DNA of 22,225 nucleotides, taken from NCBI GenBank assembly GCA_020441345.1, contig JAGRMK010000423.1, forward strand, positions 1-22,225, given 5' to 3'. This document shows positions 1-7,152 of this stretch, piece by piece; within the stretch, counting starts at the first letter, position 1, and each line of letters begins with the position of its first letter. The DNA comes from Paracoccaceae bacterium. Its GTDB lineage: Bacteria; Pseudomonadota; Alphaproteobacteria; Rhodobacterales; Rhodobacteraceae. The position numbers and the translations under genes were made by a program. A model generated the notes under the pieces. The model searched no databases, was not told the DNA's origin, and saw only the letters and a program-made list of their open reading frames with translations.

Positions 1-408
1 GGCCACCTCTATAACCTCAAGGCGATGGCCGATCAGGGCCACTTCAAAGCGCCGATCTTCCTGCAATTCGTGATGGGCATCATGGGCGGGATCGGCGCGG
101 ATGTCGAAAACCTCGTGTTCCTGAAACGCACCGCCGACAAATTGTTCGGCGAGGATTACCGCTGGTCGGTGCTGTCGGCCGGGCTGTCGCAAATTCCGAT
201 GGCCGTGACCGCCAGCCAGATGGGCGGCCATGTGCGCGTCGGGCTTGAGGACAGTCTGTTCATCTCGCGCGGCGAACTGGCCGAGTCGAATGAAGCCCAA
301 GTCACCAAGATCCGCCGCATCATCGAAGACCTTGGAAACGCCGTCGCAACCCCTGACGAGGCCCGCGAGATGCTGGGTCTCAAGGGCGGCGACCGCGTCA
401 ATTTCTGA
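1..408 (+). CDS. Beta-keto acid cleavage enzyme (BKACE / DUF849 family), C-terminal part
   Basis: This is the 3' end of a gene that begins before the window; reading is open from base 1, and the ATG at 25 is an internal Met rather than a start. The visible 135 residues match the BKACE family (3-keto-5-aminohexanoate cleavage type), Zn-dependent TIM-barrel enzymes that condense a beta-keto acid with acetyl-CoA to give acetoacetate and a new CoA ester. Visible family signatures are the GHLYNL start, the FVMGIMGGIGA stretch, and HVRVGLEDS near visible residue 78. The Glu of that motif corresponds to a Zn ligand in the family. The two metal-binding histidines lie in the missing N-terminal part. 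Eleven bases separate it from the downstream GST-like gene, so the two are probably co-transcribed. The real substrate cannot be told from this fragment. Confidence 0.9.
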   Translation, partial: GHLYNLKAMADQGHFKAPIFLQFVMGIMGGIGADVENLVFLKRTADKLFGEDYRWSVLSAGLSQIPMAVTASQMGGHVRVGLEDSLFISRGELAESNEAQVTKIRRIIEDLGNAVATPDEAREMLGLKGGDRVNF

Positions 409-419
409 AAGGACACGCC

Positions 420-1220
420 ATGCTGACCCTCTATCACGCGCCCACCAGTGTCTGTTCGCAAAAGGTGCGGATCGGCATGGCGGTCATGGGGCTGGACTAT
501 GACAGCCGCGTCGTCAACCTGCAAAAAGGCGAGCAATTCGACCCGGCCTATCAAAAGCTGAACCGCGATGCGGTGGTGCCGACGCTGGTGGACGACGGGC
601 TTGTGGTCACGGAATCCTCGCTGATCCTTGAGTATCTCGACCGTGAATACAACGGCGCGGCCCTGATGCCTGCGGACCGCGCGGGCAAGGTTTCTGCGCA
701 AAGTTGGCTGCTGCGCTGCCTCGCCATACATGCCGCGATCAACACGCTGACCTTCTCGACCGCCGCGCGCGACACCATTCTGGCCAATACCACGCCCGAA
801 CAGATCGACGCGCTGGCCGCCAGGTTCCCGGACCCGGTGATGGGTGCGAAACGCAAGGATCTGCTGCTGAACGGGTTGCAGTCCATCTATATCGGGCAGG
901 CATTGGTCCATGTGCGCCGCCTGCTGTCGGATCTGAACGCCGAACTGGACGGCAAGACCTGGCTGGGGGGCGACGCGCCGGATTTGCGCGACATTGCCCT
1001 GATTGCCTATGTCGACCGGCTGGACCGGCTGGGCATGGACGGGTTCTGGGGTCCCCAGTATCCCCAGATCGGCCCTTGGCTGGACTCCTGGAAACAGACC
1101 CCGGCCTATGCGCTGGCCATCGAGGCGCTGGTCCCGGCGGGTAGCGCCGAACCGATGCGCGCGGGCGGGCTGAAACACTGGCCCGAGGTCAAGACGCGGT
1201 GGGACGCCACTCTGGGCTGA
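420..1220 (+). CDS. Glutathione S-transferase family protein
   Basis: A 266-residue cytosolic protein with a GST layout: an N-terminal thioredoxin fold (about residues 1-80) followed by an all-helical domain. Visible motifs are the active-site region APTSVCSQK (Ser10, Cys12, usual place of the catalytic residue), the cis-proline VVP-T around residue 54, and the glutathione gamma-Glu binding TESS at 64-67. The C-terminal domain is longer than in a minimal 200-220-residue GST. The start has AAGGA eight bases upstream and follows the BKACE stop by 11 bp, which indicates one transcript. GSTs in catabolic clusters often act as isomerases or detoxify reactive intermediates; which applies here is unknown. 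It converges with the seven-gene operon on the other strand. Confidence 0.88.
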   Translation: MLTLYHAPTSVCSQKVRIGMAVMGLDYDSRVVNLQKGEQFDPAYQKLNRDAVVPTLVDDGLVVTESSLILEYLDREYNGAALMPADRAGKVSAQSWLLRCLAIHAAINTLTFSTAARDTILANTTPEQIDALAARFPDPVMGAKRKDLLLNGLQSIYIGQALVHVRRLLSDLNAELDGKTWLGGDAPDLRDIALIAYVDRLDRLGMDGFWGPQYPQIGPWLDSWKQTPAYALAIEALVPAGSAEPMRAGGLKHWPEVKTRWDATLG

Positions 1221-1284
1221 CTGCGGCAACCCGCCTCGGGGCAGGAAATCACCCCCTGACCCGATCCACGTGCAGAACCGCGCG

Positions 1285-1322
1285 CTTTGGCCCGATGGCG
1301 TTTCCCACGCTTCGGGCCAAAG
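1285..1322. terminator. Long hairpin between convergent genes, probable bidirectional terminator or processing site
   Basis: An 11-bp perfect inverted repeat, CTTTGGCCCGA (1285-1295) and TCGGGCCAAAG (1312-1322), encloses a smaller GCGT/ACGC stem (1298-1301 and 1307-1310). It lies between the stop codons of the convergent GST-like and cytochrome b561-like genes. No T-run follows on either strand, so it is not a textbook intrinsic terminator. The position suggests a 3'-end stabiliser or a bidirectional stop. A shorter CACGG/CCGTG hairpin follows at 1370-1382. Confidence 0.5.
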
Positions 1323-1393
1323 ACGTTTGCAGAAAGGCGGCGCCAAGAGTTCCGCCTGTGCTGCACAACCACGGGGGCCGTGAATGCTGGCGT

Positions 1394-2101
1394 CTACTCC
1401 CCTGCCCGCATCTTGTTTCCGGGCAGATCCGGGTCGGTGCCAAACACGGCCCGATAGGTATCGTGACGATACCCGCGCCCTTCCAGAACCACGACAAGCG
1501 CAAAGATCCCCAGAAACAGCAGCGGCAGCGCAACCGCAATCAGCGGCATCCAGAATTGCATCAGACCGGTGGCCACGGCGCCGGTGGCAAGGAAGAGCGC
1601 AAGATATCCACCGGGTTTGTGATAGGCTTCGAACCAGCGCCGCCGGGGCGTCATGTCGAAATGGTCGCCGCGCCAGGTTGACGGATCCGCTGGATCGGAA
1701 CTGAGGTGGTTGTGGCCGCCATGCGATCCGCGTTGCCAGGCAACGATGATTTGCAGCGTGCCGAATATGATGGTCAGAGCACCAAACCACGCATGCAGGG
1801 ATCCGCTGAACCGGCCCGAGGTAACAAGCGCGACCGCCGCGCCCAGAAGCGACAGGGCTATCGCCGTGTAGAGCGTCCAGATGTGCATGATCCACCAGAT
1901 GAACAACCGGTCGAATTTGCCCACGCCGCGCGGCAACCCTCTTGGTGTCGGTTTGTTCTTGAAATACCGGATCGACATCACGCCAAACGGCACAAGAACG
2001 AACCAGCAGAGAACCATCAGCCAGGCGTGATAATTCCAGTGGATCGGAAGGGTCCAGTCCAGCCAGGCGATATGGAATTCGGTTGGAATTTCGGTGTTCA
2101 T
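1394..2101 (-). CDS. Di-heme cytochrome b561-like membrane protein
   Basis: A 235-residue integral membrane protein with about five hydrophobic segments and the histidine spacing of cytochrome b561-type proteins. H25 is in the first helix (WNYHAW), H73 in the second (IMHIW), H103 in the third (SLHAW) and H161 in the fourth (EAYHKPGG). In this superfamily such residues bind two b-type hemes and carry electrons across the membrane. A polar His-rich loop (about 127-150, with HGGHNH and GDHFDM) joins helices three and four and could bind metal. The start at 2101 was chosen because the upstream dehydrogenase stops 1 bp before it, which indicates translational coupling; an earlier in-frame ATG at 2152 would overlap that gene heavily. 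It is the last gene of the seven-gene operon. Its partner oxidoreductase is not known. Confidence 0.85.
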   Translation of the reverse strand: MNTEIPTEFHIAWLDWTLPIHWNYHAWLMVLCWFVLVPFGVMSIRYFKNKPTPRGLPRGVGKFDRLFIWWIMHIWTLYTAIALSLLGAAVALVTSGRFSGSLHAWFGALTIIFGTLQIIVAWQRGSHGGHNHLSSDPADPSTWRGDHFDMTPRRRWFEAYHKPGGYLALFLATGAVATGLMQFWMPLIAVALPLLFLGIFALVVVLEGRGYRHDTYRAVFGTDPDLPGNKMRAGE

Positions 2102-2102
2102 C

Positions 2103-3080
2103 TCAAGCCTCTTGCCCCAGTGCCTTGCGGTTGAAGATGAGCGCCGGATCAAGCGCGCCCTCCAGTCCGGCGATGATATTGAGCGCGGAAACCTCGCTCA
2201 TTCTCCGGGCGCTTTCCTCGGTCATGGCGGCACTGTGCGGGCTCAGGACCACGTTCGGCAAGCTCAGCAAGGGATTGTCCGGCCGGGGCGGTTCGTGGTC
2301 AAACACATCCAGACCGGCGCCGCCCGCCATCATTCGCCCGCTCAACGCGGCAAACAACGCCTGTTCATCGATCAGCCCGCCGCGCGCCGCATTCAACACG
2401 ATGGCCGTCGGTTTCATCGCCGCGAGAACGTCGGCATCAATGATATTCCGTGTGGCTTCGCTGAGCGGCAGATGAATGCTCAGGACATCGACCGTGCCGA
2501 GCAGCGCTTTCCAGTCCGTTACTTTGGTTGCACCGGCCATGCCGACCGTTTCCTCGGACAAGAACGGATCATAGACCAGGATCGACATGTTGAAGGCCCG
2601 CGCGCGTTTTGCCACCTCGGTCCCAATGCGGCCCAGCCCAAGCAGCAGCAGCGTCTTTCCCGACACCTCCGTGGCCGCCAGGGAATTGCGAAATTCCCAG
2701 TTCCCCTGACGCACAGCGAGATCGTAGGGAGTGATCCGCTTGGCCATCGACAGCAGCATCGCGATGGTCTGCTCGGCCACCGAGATCGCGTTGACCGGGC
2801 CGACGATGGCCACCGGAATGCCGCGGGCCGACAGGGCATCGACCGGGATATTGTCGCAGCCTACGCCGTGGCGCGACACGATCTGCAACTGCGTGGCACC
2901 GCGAATATCGGCCTCGGTCAGCGTGCCGGTACGGATCAGCAAGCCATGCGCCTCGCTGATTTTTTCAGGCGGGATCGGAACCGCGGGATCGGCGAATTCC
3001 GAAAGGATCAGTCCGCCGTGACGATGCAGTATTTCCAGCCCAGCCGGATGCAGCTTGCCGATGATGGTGACGTTCTTCAT
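2103..3080 (-). CDS. D-isomer-specific 2-hydroxyacid dehydrogenase, NAD-binding
   Basis: A 325-residue protein of the D-2-hydroxyacid dehydrogenase / phosphoglycerate dehydrogenase superfamily, interconverting a 2-hydroxyacid and a 2-oxoacid with NAD(P). The Rossmann motif GLGRIG lies at 148-153, with Asp171 at the end of the next strand (LVYD), which favours NAD over NADP. Catalytic residues are Arg233 (NAARGG), Glu263 (DHEPP) and His282 (SPHSA). There is no C-terminal ACT or regulatory domain, so it is the short catabolic type rather than SerA for serine synthesis. It starts 9 bp after the LVIVD gene and couples to the cytochrome gene 1 bp downstream; AGGA upstream supports the start. With the HpaI-type aldolase in the same operon it would connect a hydroxyacid to a 2-oxoacid that can be cleaved, which is an inference. 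Confidence 0.93.
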   Translation of the reverse strand: MKNVTIIGKLHPAGLEILHRHGGLILSEFADPAVPIPPEKISEAHGLLIRTGTLTEADIRGATQLQIVSRHGVGCDNIPVDALSARGIPVAIVGPVNAISVAEQTIAMLLSMAKRITPYDLAVRQGNWEFRNSLAATEVSGKTLLLLGLGRIGTEVAKRARAFNMSILVYDPFLSEETVGMAGATKVTDWKALLGTVDVLSIHLPLSEATRNIIDADVLAAMKPTAIVLNAARGGLIDEQALFAALSGRMMAGGAGLDVFDHEPPRPDNPLLSLPNVVLSPHSAAMTEESARRMSEVSALNIIAGLEGALDPALIFNRKALGQEA

Positions 3081-3089
3081 GTCTTGGTC

Positions 3090-4349
3090 CTAGTCGAGCA
3101 GGCCATCGTCCATCTCGAGAATGTAGAGTCCGGCGTTGAAATCGGTGATGTAGATCAGGCCGTTTTCGTCAACGAACACATCCGTCGTGTCGATGACCAG
3201 CGGCCGGTTCGGCCGATGATCCATCAGCTTTGTCGGGGCCGGCGGAACCAGCGCGGCGATTTCCCTGGGCCGGAACGGGTCGCGGATGTCGTACACACGA
3301 AGCCCCGCATTCTGGTATGTCACGAACACCATGTCCGAGCTCTGGAAACTCTCGGGACGGTTCTCGTGGATGTTGTGAGGCCCGAACTGGCCGCCCTTGC
3401 TGGCATAGTCCGCGTCATCGGGAATCGGCAGGGTGGCGATGCTGATCGGCTTGGCGGGGTTGGTGATGTCAAAGATCCAGTTGCGTTTGACGCCGTCCTC
3501 CAGATCGTCGAACACCGCCTCTTCGACCACCACCAGAAGGTTGCGGTCGGGCAAGGCCAGCGCGTTGTGGGTGCCCCCGGCAAAGGGCGGGGCAAAGTTG
3601 ACATGGCTCAGGATCTTCGGGTTGAACCGGTCGCTGACATCCATGGTGGTCAGCCCGCCGTCCCGCCAGGCCCCGCAGGCCAGATCGCCTTTTACGATCG
3701 CATGATGCAGGGCATAGCGGTATTTCGGATCCCAGTCGGGCGTTTCGCCCGCCGCCGCATTCATCCCCGGAAGCCACAGCTTGCTGACCGGTTTCGGGTT
3801 GGTCGGATCTTCCAGATCGACGATGATGAAAATGTCATCCGTGAACCCCGGCGGCAGCGCCGAGACATAGGCCCAACGCCCGCCGTCATACCAGATCCGG
3901 TGCAGGCCCAGCCCTTCGAGCGGCATGAATCCGATCTCGACGGGGTTGGCGCGATCCGAGATGTCATAGACCCGCATCCCCGCCGAATAGGACCCGTCGC
4001 CGCCCGAGGTGTCGATCTTGTCACCGATCGAGCCCTTGTAATAGTCGCCGGTTTGGACGCCGTCGTCGCGCAACATGTCCTTCATGTTGACCACCAGCAG
4101 CAAATCGCCATGCGTTTGCAGGTGCTGGCTCCAGGTCGCGCCGGGCTGCGGATAGTGTTTGACAAACTGCGGATTGCGCGGGTCGCGCACGTCGATCACC
4201 GACCAGCCGTTAGAAAACAGGTGGCCGACATAGGCGTAGCCGCCCGAGACCATCACCTGCACGCCATCCCCGCGCCCGCCCTGGTCCGAGTGCCCGAGGA
4301 TCCGCATGTTGTGCGCGTAATCCGGTGTCAGAAGTGAGCGAGTTGCCAT
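3090..4349 (-). CDS. LVIVD-repeat seven-bladed beta-propeller protein
   Basis: A 419-residue soluble protein built of repeated propeller blades. The recurring strand-turn motif (V-x-D-[IV]-x-D-x-x-x-P) appears at residues 49-60, 125-136, 173-185, 233-244, 290-301 and 350-361, with a degenerate seventh copy at 408-415. This is the LVIVD repeat family, whose biochemical role is mostly unknown. No signal peptide or lipobox is seen, so it is predicted cytosolic. Histidines recur shortly after nearly every blade motif: H76/H80, H150, H215/H216, H261, H325/H328 and H378, with H20 before the first. That pattern resembles the axial histidine rings of other metal-dependent propeller enzymes. It is tightly linked (9 bp) to the 2-hydroxyacid dehydrogenase. 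The start at 4349 follows a GGGGGA element. An enzyme role is inference; a scaffold role is possible. Confidence 0.88.
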   Translation of the reverse strand: MATRSLLTPDYAHNMRILGHSDQGGRGDGVQVMVSGGYAYVGHLFSNGWSVIDVRDPRNPQFVKHYPQPGATWSQHLQTHGDLLLVVNMKDMLRDDGVQTGDYYKGSIGDKIDTSGGDGSYSAGMRVYDISDRANPVEIGFMPLEGLGLHRIWYDGGRWAYVSALPPGFTDDIFIIVDLEDPTNPKPVSKLWLPGMNAAAGETPDWDPKYRYALHHAIVKGDLACGAWRDGGLTTMDVSDRFNPKILSHVNFAPPFAGGTHNALALPDRNLLVVVEEAVFDDLEDGVKRNWIFDITNPAKPISIATLPIPDDADYASKGGQFGPHNIHENRPESFQSSDMVFVTYQNAGLRVYDIRDPFRPREIAALVPPAPTKLMDHRPNRPLVIDTTDVFVDENGLIYITDFNAGLYILEMDDGLLD

Positions 4350-4422
4350 TTTCGGTCCCCCATTTCGGTATCCTTGCAGGAGCAGATGAAGCGGTGCGCC
4401 CCCTGCCCCGGTCCATCGGTTG

Positions 4423-5208
4423 TCATTTGCCCGCGGTCAGCGCGGCGATCTTGCCGGCCATTTCGTTGGCCGCTTTTACCAGGGTCGAGCCGTCCTGCAT
4501 GACGATCAGCCATTGATATCCTTTGTCGAAACACTCGACGGTTCGGTCCCAGGTGGTTGTCAGGGTGCCCAGAAACTTGTCGGTTGCCAGAACCTTGGCC
4601 TCGATCTCGGCGAAGGCCTGCAAGACTTCGGGATGCGACGGGTTGCCCAAGTGGCCAAGATTGGTCGCCAGATCCATCGGGCCGATAAAGACGCCGTCCA
4701 GCCCCTCGACCGCAAGAATGTCATCCAGATTGTCCATCGCCTCGCGGGTCTCGATGGCGATGATCACGGTGATCTCGCGGTTCGCGGCCTCAAGATAATT
4801 CTTGATGTTCTGGCCATACCGCGCCGCGCGGTTGCTTCCCGATACGCCCCGGATCCCGACCGGAGGATACCGGCAGGCGGCGACCGCCTGGCCGGCCTCG
4901 GCCCCGGTGTTCACATAGGGCACAAGCACGCCCTGCGCGCCACAGTCCAGGATTTTCTTGATCGCCACGGCATCGTTCCAGTGCGGACGCACGAAGGGCA
5001 CGGTGCCGGTTCCGCTGATCGCCTGCAACTGCGCCAACAAGGTCGTATAGTCGCCGGGCGCGTGTTCCATATCCACGATCAGCCAGTCGAACCCGGCCTG
5101 CGCAAAGATCTCGGTCGGTGTGCCGTGCGGGATCTGAAGGAACGCGCCAGCGGTCTTCTTTCCGTCTTTCAGTTTCTGTCGGACGGGATTGATGAAGTCG
5201 TGCGACAT
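4423..5208 (-). CDS. HpaI/HpcH-family aldolase
   Basis: A 261-residue class II (divalent metal) pyruvate aldolase of the HpaI family, which reversibly cleaves 4-hydroxy-2-oxoacids to pyruvate and an aldehyde. Active-site residues sit at the usual spacing: His49 (DMEH), Arg74 (VRP), Glu153 (IET) and Asp179 (GPMDL), each shifted by four from the E. coli HpaI positions. The length is normal for the family. It lies between the TRAP large permease (48 bp gap) and the LVIVD gene (73 bp gap) in one operon. The aldehyde product specificity cannot be read from sequence: 4-hydroxy-2-oxoheptanedioate, 2-keto-3-deoxy sugar acids and simpler substrates are all possible. Because TRAP uptake and a hydroxyacid dehydrogenase are adjacent, a hydroxylated or sugar-acid substrate is more likely than homoprotocatechuate. 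Confidence 0.92.
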   Translation of the reverse strand: MSHDFINPVRQKLKDGKKTAGAFLQIPHGTPTEIFAQAGFDWLIVDMEHAPGDYTTLLAQLQAISGTGTVPFVRPHWNDAVAIKKILDCGAQGVLVPYVNTGAEAGQAVAACRYPPVGIRGVSGSNRAARYGQNIKNYLEAANREITVIIAIETREAMDNLDDILAVEGLDGVFIGPMDLATNLGHLGNPSHPEVLQAFAEIEAKVLATDKFLGTLTTTWDRTVECFDKGYQWLIVMQDGSTLVKAANEMAGKIAALTAGK

Positions 5209-5256
5209 GGGTCGATTGGCCTTTCTGTGGTTCCGCGGCGGGGCGACGCTGGTCGA

Positions 5257-6570
5257 TCAACCGATAAGGGTCAGCGCCGGGAACAGGATGACGATGAGCA
5301 GAGCGACGAACATGGCAAGCGCAAAGGGCGTCGCACCGATGAAGATATCGCGCAAGGTGATCGTCGGATCGTTTAACGAGCCCATGATCACGAAACACGC
5401 AATGCCCAGAGGCGGTGTCAGAAGTCCGATCTCCGTGCCCAGAACGGTAATGATGCCGATCCAGATGAGATTGGCGTCAAACCCGTTGAAGATCGGCAGG
5501 AACAGCGGCACCAGCACCAGAATGATTGATGTGGAATCGAGGATCGTTCCCAAAAAGACCATCAACAGCACGTAGATGCTCAGGATGACCCAGAAACTGG
5601 CATCCAGACTATTGATCAGCGTAGAAAGCTGGCTGGGAATACCCGCGACCCCCAACATGCGGCTGTACATGCTGGCGGAAATGATCAGGAACAGGATCGA
5701 CGCCGTGATCTTGCCGGAATCGGCCAGGATGTTCCAGAATTTGCGGGGGCTCAGGCGCCCTTTCACCAGCGCAACGAGCATGGCGATGAAAGCCCCCGCA
5801 GCCCCGGCTTCGGTCGGCGTGAAAACGCCGCCATAAATCCCGCCGAGCACGACGACGATGAGGAAAACCGCCGGGGCAATCAATTTGAGGCCGACCAGAA
5901 ACCCAAGCTTTTGCCCGTCGCTTGCGCCGGGGTCTTGCCTTGGGACGCCGGTGAACTTCGGGAAAAACCGCGTGAGACCGATGATCAGCAGACAAAACAA
6001 CGTTGCCAGGATCAGGCCGGGAAGAACGCCGGCGGTGAACATCGCCGCGACCGAAACCTCGGCAACCAGAGCGTAGACGATCAGCAGCACCGACGGCGGA
6101 ATGAGCATGCCGAGAACCGAACTGCCCGCGACGACGCCGACCGAAAACCGGGGCGTGTGGCCGTAGCGGATCATCTCTGGCACCGCGATCTTCGTAAAGA
6201 TGGCTGCCGAGGCAATGGAAATCCCGGTTATCGCCGCGAAGACGGTGTTGGCGGCGACCGTCGCGATGCCCAGCCCGCCATTGAAGCGTTTGAATATCGC
6301 ATTGGCGACCACGAAAATGTCACGTCCGATATTCGCCTCGGACACGAAGATGCCCATCAGCACGAACAGCGGCACCACGCCGAAGGAATAGCTGGAAATG
6401 CTGTCCTTGGCCGCGAAGGTCAGCAGGCTCACCGAGGTGTGCAAATTGCCGCTTACCAGATAAACGCCGACAAAGGACACCGCCGACAGCGCCACCGCAA
6501 CATGCATCCCCAGATAGATGAGACCGACCATCGCAACCAGCGACATCGCCCCGATTTCGAGCCCGGTCAT
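5257..6570 (-). CDS. TRAP transporter large permease (DctM family)
   Basis: A 437-residue hydrophobic protein with about a dozen membrane segments and the DctM architecture. It is the ion-coupled (usually Na+) translocation subunit of a tripartite ATP-independent periplasmic transporter in the inner membrane. Family signatures include the repeated re-entrant motifs near ASAAIFTKIAVPEM and GMLIPPS, GVFTPTEAGA, and a late LLTPPLG segment. The start at 6570 was chosen because its ATG overlaps the stop of the small permease in an ATGA, a classic coupled junction for dctQ-dctM; the reading frame stays open upstream but only over the small permease gene. It is third in the operon. The transported compound is unknown; TRAP systems normally carry organic acids. 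Confidence 0.95.
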   Translation of the reverse strand: MTGLEIGAMSLVAMVGLIYLGMHVAVALSAVSFVGVYLVSGNLHTSVSLLTFAAKDSISSYSFGVVPLFVLMGIFVSEANIGRDIFVVANAIFKRFNGGLGIATVAANTVFAAITGISIASAAIFTKIAVPEMIRYGHTPRFSVGVVAGSSVLGMLIPPSVLLIVYALVAEVSVAAMFTAGVLPGLILATLFCLLIIGLTRFFPKFTGVPRQDPGASDGQKLGFLVGLKLIAPAVFLIVVVLGGIYGGVFTPTEAGAAGAFIAMLVALVKGRLSPRKFWNILADSGKITASILFLIISASMYSRMLGVAGIPSQLSTLINSLDASFWVILSIYVLLMVFLGTILDSTSIILVLVPLFLPIFNGFDANLIWIGIITVLGTEIGLLTPPLGIACFVIMGSLNDPTITLRDIFIGATPFALAMFVALLIVILFPALTLIG

Positions 6571-7082
6571 TCGGCTATCCCTTCTTTGATGTCCGTGACA
6601 CCGGTGTTGATCTGCAAGGCGATCAGCAGGAAATTCAGCCCGCCCCACGCGCTGCCGATCAGGATACACAGCAAGGCCGGCCAGATCGGCGCGGTAAACA
6701 CGCCCGGATTGCCGGTGAAATGATTGCGCGCGATGGCGAGCGTCAGTTTGAACCAGATCCCGTAGGCAATGATCCACAACACACAGGCGCCCGTCAGGCT
6801 GAAGACGATATCCATCAGCTTCGCCACACGGGGGCGCGTCCGGGTCAATCTGGTGAACAGCGCATCCGAACGAACCAGGCTTCCGGTCGCGATCGTATTG
6901 GGAAGTTGCAGGAAAACGATCGCCACGATGGTGAGTTCGATCACCTCCAGCACCCCGGGCAGCGGGTGGTTGAACAGGTAACGACCGGCGATATCGGAAC
7001 AGATCAGCAGCATCTGAAGAAAGATCAGAACCGTTCCGATACTGGCCAGAATCCGGTTTGCGGGGGTTATCAGGAGTGTCAT
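6567..7082 (-). CDS. TRAP transporter small permease (DctQ family)
   Basis: A 171-residue membrane protein with four predicted hydrophobic segments (about residues 15-35, 47-67, 90-112 and 130-155). This is the size and layout of the DctQ subunit, which pairs with DctM in the inner membrane and helps dock the binding protein. Internal landmarks are DIAGRYLFNHPLPG after the first helix and ELTIVAIVFLQLP in the second, both typical of the family. The start at 7082 (MTLLITP) was preferred over an in-frame ATG at 7127 that adds a charged non-family extension. The gap to the binding-protein gene is 70 bp and the 3' end overlaps the large permease by 4 bp. Confidence 0.9.
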   Translation of the reverse strand: MTLLITPANRILASIGTVLIFLQMLLICSDIAGRYLFNHPLPGVLEVIELTIVAIVFLQLPNTIATGSLVRSDALFTRLTRTRPRVAKLMDIVFSLTGACVLWIIAYGIWFKLTLAIARNHFTGNPGVFTAPIWPALLCILIGSAWGGLNFLLIALQINTGVTDIKEGIAE

Positions 7083-7152
7083 CTGTCGGTCCACCCGGTC
7101 AGAGGCGGCCCGGCGGGGTAGCACCACGCCGAGCCAGATACGAGGAGATCAC

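Noticed and set aside
156..1895. A 579-codon minus-strand frame over the BKACE and GST genes
   Set aside because: It covers two clear plus-strand genes and the convergent junction; its composition is typical of a shadow frame.
2094..4337. A 747-codon plus-strand open frame across the dehydrogenase and LVIVD genes
   Set aside because: It is the antisense of two well-supported minus-strand genes; its product is Arg/His/Gln-rich, low in hydrophobics, and matches no family. Long antisense frames are expected at this GC content.
3090..4349. LVIVD protein as a secreted or surface protein
   Set aside because: No signal peptide, lipobox or sorting motif is present at the N-terminus, and the start is well placed in the operon.
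4423..5208. Naming the HpaI-type protein as the homoprotocatechuate-pathway HpaI
   Set aside because: No other hpa gene is present, and the family is catalytically promiscuous; only the family-level call is supported.
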